A DNA stretch of 64,000 nt from Microvirga terricola (GTDB lineage: Bacteria; Pseudomonadota; Alphaproteobacteria; Rhizobiales; Beijerinckiaceae). The notes under the pieces were generated by a model, which ran no database searches, had not been told where the DNA came from, and saw nothing but the letters and a program-made list of their open reading frames with translations. The stretch is from assembly GCF_011777495.1 (NCBI RefSeq), contig NZ_JAATJS010000001.1, positions 186,001 to 250,000 on the forward strand, written 5' to 3'. Both the position numbers and the translations under genes were made by a program. This document shows, piece after piece, positions 9,046 to 20,287 of the stretch (within the stretch, counting starts at the first letter, position 1; every line of letters starts with the position of its first letter).

Positions 9046-10340
9046 GTGAAGATCTTTCCGTCAACCTTTGGTTCGCGGCCCTCGTCGTTATCCTCTGCCT
9101 TCTTTTGTCGGCGTTTTTCTCCGCGGGCGAGACGGCGTTCACGGGAGCGTCGCGCTCGCGAATGCTGTTTCTGGAAAAGAGCGGAGATATCCGCGCCAGG
9201 CTGGTGAATCGCCTGCTGAACATGCGCGAGCGGTTTCTCGGCACGGCGCTGATCGGAAACAACATCGTTAATATCGGCGTCTCAGCCTTCACCACAAGCA
9301 TTCTCGTGCAGCTTTTCGGCAGCGAAGGCGCGATCTATGCCACCGTGTTCATGTCGATCCTCGTGATCGTGTTTGCGGAGGTGTTGCCGAAGACGCTGGC
9401 AATCACCTCGCCCGACAACACGGCCCTGCTGCTGTCGCGCGTGATGACCTGGGTCGTCGCGATCATCGGCCCGCTGGCGCTTGCGGTGGAATGGACCGTG
9501 CGGCTCATGCTGCGGCCCTTCGGTATTCGTATCGGCGAGAACACGCCAATCCTCTCCGCGTCGGAGGAACTGCGCGGCCAGCTCGATCTGCTGCACAAGG
9601 AAGGCAATGTCGAGAAAGTGGAGCGCGACATGCTCGGCGGTCTTCTCGACCTTGAAGAGCTGACCGTTTCCGAGGTGATGGTTCACCGCACCAAGATGCG
9701 CACCATCAACGCGGATCTCTCATCGGAAGAGATCGTGCGCGAAGTGCTGGCCTCGCCCTATACGCGCATGCCGCTCTGGCGCGGCAGCCAGGAGAACATC
9801 ATCGGCGTGCTGCACGCCAAGGACCTGCTGCGCGCGCTCGACGTGGTCGGCGGAGACGCCACCAAGCTCAAGGTCGAAGCCATCGCGCTCGAGAGCTGGT
9901 TCGTGCCCGACACGATGTCGCTGCGCGACCAGCTGAAGGCGTTTCTAGCGAAGAAAACCCACTTCGCGCTGGTGGTGGACGAATACGGCGAGGTGATGGG
10001 CCTCGTTACCCTTGAGGACATCCTCGAAGAGATCGTCGGCGACATTAAGGATGAGCACGATCTGTCCGTGCAGGGCGTGCGCCCGCAGCCCAACGGCTCG
10101 GTGAATGTGGACGGCTCGGTGCCGATCCGCGATCTCAACCGCGCCATGGATTGGAACCTGCCCGATGAGGAGGCGACGACCATCGCCGGCCTCGTCATCC
10201 ATGAGGCGCAGGCCATTCCCGACACGGGCCAGATCTTCACCTTCCACGGCTTCCGCTTCCAGGTGCTGCGCAAATCGCGCAACAGGATCATGGCGCTGCG
10301 GATCACGCGCCTCGCCCCGGCGGGAAACAGAAACGATTAG
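9042..10340 (+). CDS. CNNM/CorC-family membrane protein with CBS domains
   Basis: A 432-residue protein. An N-terminal DUF21 membrane region has hydrophobic helices near residues 6-26, 60-85, 98-125 and 130-150. Two CBS domains follow (about 210-330; VSEVMVHRTKM, then VDEYGEVMGLVTLEDILEEIVGDI), and a C-terminal CorC/HlyC domain (about 350-430). Family members are linked to Mg/Co efflux or metal homeostasis; the substrate here is inferred. It overlaps aroB by 4 bases (ATGA). Its stop overlaps the stop of the convergent hydrolase pseudogene. Confidence 0.88.
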   Translation: MSEDLSVNLWFAALVVILCLLLSAFFSAGETAFTGASRSRMLFLEKSGDIRARLVNRLLNMRERFLGTALIGNNIVNIGVSAFTTSILVQLFGSEGAIYATVFMSILVIVFAEVLPKTLAITSPDNTALLLSRVMTWVVAIIGPLALAVEWTVRLMLRPFGIRIGENTPILSASEELRGQLDLLHKEGNVEKVERDMLGGLLDLEELTVSEVMVHRTKMRTINADLSSEEIVREVLASPYTRMPLWRGSQENIIGVLHAKDLLRALDVVGGDATKLKVEAIALESWFVPDTMSLRDQLKAFLAKKTHFALVVDEYGEVMGLVTLEDILEEIVGDIKDEHDLSVQGVRPQPNGSVNVDGSVPIRDLNRAMDWNLPDEEATTIAGLVIHEAQAIPDTGQIFTFHGFRFQVLRKSRNRIMALRITRLAPAGNRND

Positions 10341-11232
10341 GACCGTGTCAGAAAATCGATCAGCGCCTTGTTGACGACCTGCGGCTCTTCAATGTGCACC
10401 CAATGCGAACCGTCCTCCATCCAGAGGGCTTCGCCGTTGTCGCAAAGGCTCAGGCTTGCTTCAGCCAGTCCCTTCTGCAGGTAGGGGTCGCGGTTGCCCC
10501 AGATCACGAGTGTCGGCGGCTTGACGCGGGGATTGTCGATTGGCGGCCTGCGGCGCAGGGCGCGATACCAATTAACCATACCCGTCACGGCTCCCGGCAC
10601 CGACCACGTCCGCATATAGCGCCTCGTATCCGCATCGGAAAATGTGCCCTTCCGACCGCCAATGTGCAGCATGCCACGCAGGATCGCGAAATTTCGGAAT
10701 CTCAGCAGGGATTCCGGCAGGTAGGGGACCTGACAGATCATCATGTAGATGCTTCGCAGCATCTGGCTGGGGTGCTTGCGGATGTAGGGAATGAGGATTT
10801 GGGGGTGGAACGCGTTGATCGCCACCATCCGCTCGACCGATCCGGATAGCGGGACGCCGTCCACCACGCGATCAGGCCGCCGAAATCATGCCCAATGAGA
10901 TGAAACCTCTCGCGCCCATAAGCCTGCGCCAAGGCGACGATATCGGCCGCGAGCGTGTCGAGATCGTAAGATCTGAGACCGATCGGCTTTTCGCTCAGGT
11001 TGTAGCCGCGCTGATCGGGCGCGACGACGCGAAAGCCTGCAGCCGCAAGATCGTCCACCTGCCGTCGCCACCCCCACCAGAAGTCGGCAAAGCCGTGGAG
11101 AAGAATGACAAGTGGAGCATCCGACGCGCCGAGCTGGACATCATGCAGCGTGATGCCGTTGACGCGGTGGAGCGTCTCAACCGGCTCCCCCGGCCATTCG
11201 AGCACACTCGGCTCATGGATCACCTGCGACAT
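10337..11232 (-). pseudogene. Frameshifted alpha/beta hydrolase (epoxide hydrolase-like), tandem copy
   Basis: Two overlapping minus-strand frames together encode one hydrolase. The 5' frame from ATG 11232 reads MSQVIHEPSVLEWPGEP through HGFADFWWGWRRQ and the nucleophile motif GHDFGG to ASRYPDR. The 3' frame resumes at VERMVAINAFHPQ and runs to 10337, with WGNRDPYLQKG and the catalytic-His segment GSHWVHIEEP. In the intact neighbour the junction reads CCGACCGGGTCGAG; here it reads CCGGATCGGTCGAG, one G short (plus-strand CC at 10837-10838). The 5' frame then runs into out-of-frame codons and stops at 10741. Either it is a recent pseudogene or this is a sequencing error in a short G run. Confidence 0.85.
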
Positions 11233-11237
11233 ACCCC

Positions 11238-12176
11238 TCAACCCGCAGCAACACGGCTCCCCGTGTCGGAAATGCACCCCACCGGAGAACTCAGAAAGGA
11301 AACCAAGGCCTCGTTGACAGCGTCCGCTTCTTCGAGGTGGACCCAATGAGTGGCATTCTCAAATCCGAGGAACTGTGCGTTCTCACACAATTCCATGCTC
11401 TCATCGGCCAACCCGCGGTCCAGAAAGTGATCTTGCAGGCCCCACATCACGAGCGTCGGCACCTTGACCTTCACCTCCGCCAGCTGGGGGCGCACGCGCA
11501 GGGCGCGATACCAATTGATCATGCCGGTCAAGGCCCCCGGCATCGCCCACGCATTTTCATATCGCTTCATGTCGGCGGCGGTAAAAGTGCCGGCGCGGCT
11601 GCTCAGAGTCAGCGTCTTGCGCAGTACGGCGTAGTTGCTCAGCCCGAGGATGGATTCCGGAACCCACGGGAGCTGGAAGATGCCCATGTAGAAGCTGCGC
11701 ATCATCTGGATCGGATGGCGGCGCACATAGGACAGCGCGATATGCGGATGCGGCGCGTTGATAGCGACGAGGCGCTCGACCCGGTCGGGATGGCGCGTCG
11801 CCGTCCACCAACCGACGAAGCCACCGAAGTCATGTCCGACGAGTTGCACCTTCTTGGAGCCGTAAGCATCGGCTAGGCCAATGATGTCGGCTGCCAGCGT
11901 GTCGAGATCATACGCCTTGAAGCCGACAGGCTTCTCGCTGAGGTTATAGCCGCGCTGATCCGGCACGACGACGCGAAAGCCGGAGGACGCGAGATGAGCG
12001 ATCTGCCGCCGCCACCCCCACCAGAAATCTGGAAAACCGTGCAACAAAATAACAAGAGGCGATTCAGGCGTGCCAACCTCGATATCGTGCAAGGTAACGC
12101 CATTGACCTTGTGATGTCCGGTCGAGGCCGGTCCCGACCAGTCGGGAATACTTCCGTCGTTTGGGGCCAGGGGCAT
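11238..12176 (-). CDS. Alpha/beta hydrolase, epoxide hydrolase/dehalogenase-like
   Basis: A 312-residue hydrolase. The oxyanion motif HGFPDFWWGW is near residue 46, the nucleophile is Asp in GHDFGGFVGWW near residue 116, the acid is in WGLQDHFLDRG, and His is in NATHWVHLEEA. An Asp nucleophile places it with epoxide hydrolases and haloalkane/fluoroacetate dehalogenases; the substrate is not predictable. It lies 5 bases upstream of a frameshifted paralogue with the same motifs, so the pair is a tandem duplication. It follows the NdvA-like exporter gene on the same strand. Confidence 0.85.
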   Translation of the reverse strand: MPLAPNDGSIPDWSGPASTGHHKVNGVTLHDIEVGTPESPLVILLHGFPDFWWGWRRQIAHLASSGFRVVVPDQRGYNLSEKPVGFKAYDLDTLAADIIGLADAYGSKKVQLVGHDFGGFVGWWTATRHPDRVERLVAINAPHPHIALSYVRRHPIQMMRSFYMGIFQLPWVPESILGLSNYAVLRKTLTLSSRAGTFTAADMKRYENAWAMPGALTGMINWYRALRVRPQLAEVKVKVPTLVMWGLQDHFLDRGLADESMELCENAQFLGFENATHWVHLEEADAVNEALVSFLSSPVGCISDTGSRVAAG

Positions 12177-12201
12177 GAAGATTTAACTCCGCCCTCACCT
12201 C

Positions 12202-14007
<1,806 letters not shown>

Positions 14008-14139
14008 ACGCGGTCACCTGCGCAACGAACCCCAATAGCAACCCATCATATAACCGCTGTTACATGATCCGTTGCTGAACGGAGTTTCGTCACGATACTA
14101 AGCCTGCCCCGGCTTTGGGCAAGCTTCGCCGCCAGCCGG

Positions 14140-14634
14140 TCAGCGCTTCGGGCCGGCGACGACGAGCACCCAATAGACCTTGTACTTGGAACGCGGCGTA
14201 TAAGCCGTGGCGATGCCCATGCGGGTCGCCTGCGGATCTAGCAAAACCCGGTCATGCTGGGGGCTCTCGCGCCAGCCTGAAAACGCCTCGGCCAGCGTGT
14301 GGTAGCCCGCCGACAGATTGACAGCGGGCGCGATGACGCCCTTCGCCGCAAGACGACTCTTGAGGGTCTCGGCGGAGCTTGGCTTGTCCGCGGCCGCCAT
14401 GGCGTCGGCCTCGGCCTCGGCTTCGGCCTGCAGGTCAGGATCGAGGGCGAGGCGCCCGAGGCCCTTGTTGCCGCGATAGGCGCTGATCATGTCCCGCGCG
14501 GTCGCCGCATCCACCACCGCATTGGCATTGGTGAGCGAGACATAGAAGCTCGGCATCTGATTCGCGGAGCGCTGCCCACCCTGGCAAGCAGCGAGGGCGA
14601 GCGCGATAAGGCTGACGACGGCGATGTGTTTCAT
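14140..14634 (-). CDS. CAP-domain lipoprotein
   Basis: A 164-residue protein with a lipoprotein signal peptide (MKHIAVVSLIALALAACQGG, lipid-modified C17). A CAP/SCP-like domain follows: ISAYRGNKGLGRLALDPDLQ, the HTLAEAFSGWRESPQHDRVL core and a C-terminal YWVLVVAGPK strand. Bacterial CAP proteins are secreted or envelope-bound with poorly known roles. Its start overlaps the stop of the upstream mechanosensitive channel gene (ATGA), so the two are co-translated. Confidence 0.8.
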   Translation of the reverse strand: MKHIAVVSLIALALAACQGGQRSANQMPSFYVSLTNANAVVDAATARDMISAYRGNKGLGRLALDPDLQAEAEAEADAMAAADKPSSAETLKSRLAAKGVIAPAVNLSAGYHTLAEAFSGWRESPQHDRVLLDPQATRMGIATAYTPRSKYKVYWVLVVAGPKR

Positions 14635-17144
14635 GGAGAGGACTTATCCTTGAGAAGGGTTAAGCCTTCCTCTTCATCCTCCTTCGGCTTCTTCGGCGGC
14701 TCCTCTTCGTACTCCTCCGGCTTATGAGCAGGCGCCTCCGGCACGGCGGACGCGCCTGCTTTGCGCAGACCGCGGAAGATCTCGAAATACAAGTCGCTCG
14801 AAACGCGACCAGCCGCGTCGATGTCATCGACGAAGCAGATGAGGTCGAAGTCGATGGTGTTCTCGGTGACCTTCTTGAAGATGACGCGTGGTGCGGGCTC
14901 GCTCATCACCTCGCGGTGGGCGAGAGCGGCGGTGCGCATGATTTGCGCCACGAGGTCGGGATCGGTCGCGCGCGGAACGGGCACCGACACGAGCACGCGC
15001 CCGATGCGGTCGTTGCGAACCCTGTTGCGCACGATGCCGGAAATCAGGTTCGAGTTCGGCACGATCAGCGTCGAGCGGTCGTAAGTCTGAATCTCGGTGG
15101 AGCGCACGTTGATCCGGCGCACATAGCCTTCGCCATCGCCCACCACGACGAGATCGCCCACGCGGATGGGGCGCTCCCAGAGCAGGATGAGCCCTGAGAT
15201 GAAGTTGTTGACGATGGATTGCAGGCCGAAACCGATACCGACCGAGAGCGCACCGGCGACGATGGTGACACGCTCCAGGCTCAAGCCCAGATAGCTGAAG
15301 GCCAAAACGCCCGCCGCAATGACGCCGACATAGCCCGCCGCCGTGCGGATCGAGTTGCGCAGGCCTGCATCGAGATCGGTCGCGGGCAGGAAAGTGTGAT
15401 CGAGCCAGCGCTGGATCACGCGCGTGATCGCGAATCCCGCCGCGAACAGCAGGGCGGCAATCAGGATCGACGAAATCGAAATGGTCATATCGCCGACGCT
15501 GAAGCCGAAGAAGGCGGCGCGGATCGACCCCATCAGATCGGTTGACTCGATTCCCCACGGCGCGAGCGCCAGAAGGACGGCCAGAACGATCAGCCCGAGC
15601 CGGGCCGCGCCACTGGCCAGCACGCCGATCTGTTCGAGCGAGCGGAGGCGCAGGCCGGTGTTGGCCTGAAGCGTCGTGGCGACGCGGGTGTCGCCGCGCA
15701 GCGTGCCGCCGATGAACTCGTCCGCCAGCGCAATCGAGAGAATGAGCAGCGCGACGATGATGGAGACCCAGATGACCTGATCGACCAGGAATGAGGCAAA
15801 CGCCACATAGCCGGTGAGCACACTGGCGATGACGATGCCGACCACGATCCAACCCAGCGTCCGCAACGGGCCGCCGATGTCGGGCTCGGGCGCCACATAG
15901 GGGCCGAGGCAGGCTTCTTCCTGCGAGGCCTTGCGGGCGAAGCGACGCAGAAGCTCCGCAAAAAGCAGCACTGCAGCCAGCGCGAAGACCCCGCGGGTGA
16001 CGACTGTGATCGGCAGAGCCGCGGCAATCGCCTGATTGAACGATTCCAGCACCTTTCCGATCATCATCACGGTTGCGATGGTGACCGAGAAACTCATGAT
16101 GCGCGTGGCGGACGTGTTCGAGACGTTTACCAAGCGCCAGGGCGTGTGATCGGGCGCGAGAATGGCGTCCACCAGCGCCCGCACGAAGGCCACGAATGCG
16201 ATGCCGAGCAGCAAGGCCGCGACAACCTGTTCCAAACGCGGCGGGAAGATGTCGGCCGAGTCGATCGCAATCCAGACGATCCAGCTGCCGGCAATGGCAG
16301 GAACCGCGCCGAGAAGCAGCACGGCGAGCGCCGCAAGCAACCGGCTGCGGCGCGCCGGCTCGGTGATTTCAGGGTCACGTCGCACGAGACGCGGCGCGAT
16401 GTAGCGCCGCCCGACATAGAGTGCGATGGCGGTGCCGAGCGCCAGTGCGACGACCAGCAGCACGCCGAACGTCGCGTTGCGATCCATCTGGGTGAGCGTA
16501 TCGGACAGGGTGATGCGCTGCGCTCGCAGTTCTCGCGGGATGGCCTGGACGACGTTGAGCCACAGGCTAGGACTCAAGATGCCGTCGCTGCGCTCTAACA
16601 AGGCGCGTGCAAAGCCGGCGCGTCGCCGGTCGCTGATCTGCGCATTGACCTGTTCGGCCTGAACGAGAAGGGCGCGCGCCAGGCGCTGCGTCTCGTCCAA
16701 CTCCGCCACCGCCGCCTCGCGTTCGGCACGGTCCTTGGCGGCGTCGGCGCTCTCCTCGGGCTGGCCGTCCTTCGGCTTCGGCCCGAGCTGCGTGAGCCGC
16801 GCCTTGCTGGCCTCGAGCTTCGGCGTCTGATCCTCGATCAGCGCGCGGATATTGGCGATGATCGGCTCCATCTGCTGCCGGAGGTTCTGGAGCTCCGCGT
16901 TGGGAAGCGTCCGGCCCTGGAGTGCCAGCTCCTTCTGGTCGAGATCGGCCTTGATGCCGTCGAGCTTGGCGCGGGCGGCCTTCGTGTCGAGCGAGGCTGC
17001 GCTGCCTGCCTCCGGCGCGGCGGAGACCGCCGGTACGGTTACTGGCGACTGGGGCTGAGCCTGTGCCTGCCCGAGCCCGCCAACTGCGAACGTCAGCACC
17101 ATCAAGGCGGCCCAGAAGAACCGCTGCATTCCCGTTTTCGTCAT
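14631..17144 (-). CDS. Large mechanosensitive ion channel family protein (DUF3772 plus MscS domain)
   Basis: An 837-residue inner-membrane protein. A signal-like N-terminus (to about residue 29) precedes a periplasmic coiled region (50-200, DUF3772-like). Roughly ten hydrophobic helices follow (about 225-590). The MscS pore helix and beta domain start at GIGFGLQSIVNNFISG (about 640), with the WERPIRVGDLV segment just after. The C-terminal cytoplasmic part ends in a proline- and acid-rich tail. Such proteins protect against osmotic downshock. The gene is co-translated with the CAP lipoprotein downstream. Confidence 0.9.
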   Translation of the reverse strand: MTKTGMQRFFWAALMVLTFAVGGLGQAQAQPQSPVTVPAVSAAPEAGSAASLDTKAARAKLDGIKADLDQKELALQGRTLPNAELQNLRQQMEPIIANIRALIEDQTPKLEASKARLTQLGPKPKDGQPEESADAAKDRAEREAAVAELDETQRLARALLVQAEQVNAQISDRRRAGFARALLERSDGILSPSLWLNVVQAIPRELRAQRITLSDTLTQMDRNATFGVLLVVALALGTAIALYVGRRYIAPRLVRRDPEITEPARRSRLLAALAVLLLGAVPAIAGSWIVWIAIDSADIFPPRLEQVVAALLLGIAFVAFVRALVDAILAPDHTPWRLVNVSNTSATRIMSFSVTIATVMMIGKVLESFNQAIAAALPITVVTRGVFALAAVLLFAELLRRFARKASQEEACLGPYVAPEPDIGGPLRTLGWIVVGIVIASVLTGYVAFASFLVDQVIWVSIIVALLILSIALADEFIGGTLRGDTRVATTLQANTGLRLRSLEQIGVLASGAARLGLIVLAVLLALAPWGIESTDLMGSIRAAFFGFSVGDMTISISSILIAALLFAAGFAITRVIQRWLDHTFLPATDLDAGLRNSIRTAAGYVGVIAAGVLAFSYLGLSLERVTIVAGALSVGIGFGLQSIVNNFISGLILLWERPIRVGDLVVVGDGEGYVRRINVRSTEIQTYDRSTLIVPNSNLISGIVRNRVRNDRIGRVLVSVPVPRATDPDLVAQIMRTAALAHREVMSEPAPRVIFKKVTENTIDFDLICFVDDIDAAGRVSSDLYFEIFRGLRKAGASAVPEAPAHKPEEYEEEPPKKPKEDEEEGLTLLKDKSSP

Positions 17145-17533
17145 TCAATCCGCCTTGTCGCAAATCCTGGATGGCCGGTTATGCGAATCATTGGGGCAAA
17201 AAGTCGCCTTCGGACAGGCAAAGCGCAAGAAAAAGCCGAGGATGATGAACAACATCGTTTCCTCACCCATCCCAGCGATAGCGCAGGCCACCAGGACGCC
17301 CGCAGAACACCGCCTTGTACCCCCGGCGGAAGACCTGAGCCCGGGATCAAATGCGCGGCTCCACCGTTGTTTCAGTTTGGGCGCGTCGCCATTGTCGCGG
17401 GTGAGGACAAATAGTTCGAGCGATTCTCGGGGTCGGTGCGGCGAAGAGTGCGCCAGGCTGACAAGCCGTGGGATCAGTCATGTTTTCGCCGCTTTGGACG
17501 CCCTTGGGTAGAACCTGAATTCAAGGAGCGCTC
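17145..17533. other. 389-base intergenic region between divergent genes
   Basis: This lies between the mechanosensitive channel gene (minus) and the GH2 gene (plus), so it should hold both promoters. A possible 36-codon minus-strand frame (17145-17255, starting MLFIILGFFLRFACPK, GAGGA just upstream, stop abutting the channel ATG) is the only coding hint. It is too short and unsupported to call a gene. No RNA gene or terminator was seen. Confidence 0.35.
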
Positions 17534-20284
17534 ATGCACGACAATCGCATCAGCCTCGATGGCACCTGGGAATTCCTGCACATCGCGGATGACCGCCTTT
17601 CCGGCCCCGCCGAGATCCGTCAGATCGTGGTTCCCAGCCCCTGGCAGGCACAGTTCTCCGACCTGCGAATGCGCGCAGGCATCGGCATCTATCGTCTGAA
17701 CCTCGAACTTTCGGAAGACTGGCTTCGCGACAGTGTATGGCTCCGCTTCGGCGCGGTTTTTCACAACTCGCGCGTCTTCATCAACGGAGAACTTGTGGGC
17801 ACGAACGAGGGTGGCTTTCTGCCCTTCTCCTTCGACGTGACGCCTTATCTCAAGCCCGGCCCGAACGAGATCAAGGTGCGGGTCGACTCGCCAACCGACA
17901 ACCCGGCCGAGTTTCCGGATTCACCCTTCGCCGAAATTCCGTTCGGCAAGCAGAGCTGGTACGGCCCGCTTTCGGGCATCTGGCAGCCGGTCCTTCTCGA
18001 GCGCCGCATCGCAGATCACATGACGCGCATCCGCCTCGTGCCGAACCGGGAAACGGGACGGGTCATGGCGGGCGTGTTCTTCGCGCGCCCTCTCACGGAC
18101 GAGGCGGACGTCAGGATCGAGGTTTTTGATCCCTCCGGCAATCTGGTGCTCGAAGAAACGCACCCGACGCAGGTCGGCGTCACCAGCATGCCGTTCGAGT
18201 TTTCGATCAAGCATGTGGAATCCTGGTCGCCGGACGAACCGAACCTTTATCGCATCCGACTGCACCTCGTCCGCGACGGCGCAGTTCAGGATGAGATCGA
18301 GGACCATTTCGGCTTCCGCACCATCGAAGCCCGCAACGGCAAATTCTATCTCAACGGCGAGCCGCTCTATCTGCGCGCCGCGCTCGATCAGGATTACTAT
18401 CCCGACACCATCTGCACGGTGCCGTCAGTGGCTTTTCTGGAAGACCAGTTCCGCAAGGCAAAGGAATTGGGCCTCAATTGCCTGCGCTGCCACATCAAGG
18501 CGGCGGACCCACGTTATTACGAAGTCGCCGACCGCATGGGCCTTCTGATCTGGACCGAGCTGCCGAATGGCGGCATGTCCACCGACCGCTCGCGCGGGCG
18601 CAAGGAAAAGCTCCTCAAAGGCATCGTGGATCGCGACGGCAACCATCCCAGCATCATCATCTGGACCATCATCAACGAGAACTGGGGCGTCGACCTCGTC
18701 AACGATCCGGATCATCGCGAGTGGCTCAAACGCACTTTCGCCTGGCTGAAGGCCTATGACCCGACGCGACTCGTGGTCGACAACTCGCCGCTCGCGCCGA
18801 GCTTCCATGTTGAATCGGACATCGCGGATTATCACTTCTACGCCGCTATTCCCGACCACCGTGACGAGTGGGACAAGTTCGTGGACGAACTCGCGGCCCG
18901 CGCCTCCTGGCTCTATTCGCCCCATGGCGACGCGGTGATTACCGGCCGCGAACCGCTGATGTGCTCCGAATTCGGCAATTGGGGCCTGCCCTATCCAAAG
19001 GATCTACGCGCCGCCAATGGCGAGGAGCCCTGGTGGTTCGAAACCGGGCACGATTGGGGCGAGGGCGTGATGTATGCGCACGGCGTCGAGAACCGCTTCT
19101 CGGACTGGAGCATGGACCGTGTCTTCGGCGACCTGCGCCGCTTCGTGACCGCTGCGCAATGGCAGCAATTCCGCGCGCTCAAGTACGAGATCGAAGCGAT
19201 GCGCCGGAAGCCGAGCCTTGCGGGCTACGTCATCACCGAGCTGCACGACTGCCATTGGGAATCGAACGGCCTTCTCGACATGCGCCGCAATCCGCGCGTG
19301 TTCCACGAGCTGTTCCACATCATCAATGCGGATACGGTGATCGTGCCGAAATGGGAGCGGGTCTCCTATTGGGCGGGCGAGACGGCCAATCTTCGCCTCG
19401 CGGTGGCGCACGGCGCGGGGCCTTTGCTGGAAAATTGCCGTCTCGACATCAGCCTGGACAGTCACACAAAGCAGATGAATCTGCCGCGTATCGAAGCGCC
19501 CTTCGTGCTCGATCTCGGACAGGTGGCGATCCCCATTCCGGAGCTGACGGAGGCGGGCCTGCGCCGCATTTCGCTGCATCTGCGTTCGGCGGAGGGGCAC
19601 CTGATCGCGCAGAACCACGTGGACCTTGCCATTCACCCCAGGCGCGGCGCGCCGGCGCAGGCGCGCCAGCTGATGTGGTCACCGGACGAAGACATTCGCG
19701 AGCGCTTGCAGCTCATGGGCTATGCCGCCGCGCGCGAGATGGAGGAAGCGACCGTCATCGTCTCCCGCAACCATGACAAGGTGATCGCAGATCATGTCCG
19801 GCGGGGCGCAAACCTCCTGTTGCTGCCGGACCACGAGATGATGCTCTATCCGTTCTTCCCGCATTGGCAGAACGTGAAGGTCAAGTCGCGCGACGGTACG
19901 CTGTGGCGCGGTGATTGGGCCTCATCCTTCTCGTGGCTGCGCCGCGCCGGGCATTTCGCGCACTTCCCCGGCGGGCCGCTTCTCGATGAGACGATGGACC
20001 GGGTTCTGCCGGATTACGTGATTTCCGGCTGCAACCTGCTCGACTTCCAGGCCCGTGTCTTTGCCGGTCTGGTGGTCGGCTGGATTCACAAGCCGGTCGC
20101 ACTCGGCGTGGAGCGTACGTACGGACGCGGACGGATGGTGGCGTCCACCCTCCAGCTGTTCAGGGACGATCCGCTCGCCGAGCCGACCGCGACGAGCCTG
20201 CTCGACAGTCTCATCGACCTCTCCGTCGAAGCACGCGCGCCGCGCCTCGAGGAGGCCGTGCGGGCAGCGGAGGCTGCGGCGTAA
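17534..20284 (+). CDS. Glycoside hydrolase family 2 protein
   Basis: A 916-residue enzyme. The N-terminal sugar-binding jelly-roll (about 5-160) has the GH2 hallmarks NSRVFINGELVGTNEGG and SWYGPLSGIWQPVLLE. An immunoglobulin-like domain (165-275) and a TIM barrel follow, with acid/base E382 in IINENWG and nucleophile E479 in MCSEFGNWG. About 330 further residues (beyond 590) have no domain I recognise. There is no signal peptide, so it should act in the cytoplasm. AAGGAG lies just upstream of the ATG. It converges on the GH1/UDP-galactopyranose mutase operon. Activity could be beta-galactosidase, mannosidase or glucuronidase. Confidence 0.88.
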   Translation: MHDNRISLDGTWEFLHIADDRLSGPAEIRQIVVPSPWQAQFSDLRMRAGIGIYRLNLELSEDWLRDSVWLRFGAVFHNSRVFINGELVGTNEGGFLPFSFDVTPYLKPGPNEIKVRVDSPTDNPAEFPDSPFAEIPFGKQSWYGPLSGIWQPVLLERRIADHMTRIRLVPNRETGRVMAGVFFARPLTDEADVRIEVFDPSGNLVLEETHPTQVGVTSMPFEFSIKHVESWSPDEPNLYRIRLHLVRDGAVQDEIEDHFGFRTIEARNGKFYLNGEPLYLRAALDQDYYPDTICTVPSVAFLEDQFRKAKELGLNCLRCHIKAADPRYYEVADRMGLLIWTELPNGGMSTDRSRGRKEKLLKGIVDRDGNHPSIIIWTIINENWGVDLVNDPDHREWLKRTFAWLKAYDPTRLVVDNSPLAPSFHVESDIADYHFYAAIPDHRDEWDKFVDELAARASWLYSPHGDAVITGREPLMCSEFGNWGLPYPKDLRAANGEEPWWFETGHDWGEGVMYAHGVENRFSDWSMDRVFGDLRRFVTAAQWQQFRALKYEIEAMRRKPSLAGYVITELHDCHWESNGLLDMRRNPRVFHELFHIINADTVIVPKWERVSYWAGETANLRLAVAHGAGPLLENCRLDISLDSHTKQMNLPRIEAPFVLDLGQVAIPIPELTEAGLRRISLHLRSAEGHLIAQNHVDLAIHPRRGAPAQARQLMWSPDEDIRERLQLMGYAAAREMEEATVIVSRNHDKVIADHVRRGANLLLLPDHEMMLYPFFPHWQNVKVKSRDGTLWRGDWASSFSWLRRAGHFAHFPGGPLLDETMDRVLPDYVISGCNLLDFQARVFAGLVVGWIHKPVALGVERTYGRGRMVASTLQLFRDDPLAEPTATSLLDSLIDLSVEARAPRLEEAVRAAEAAA

Positions 20285-20287
20285 ATC

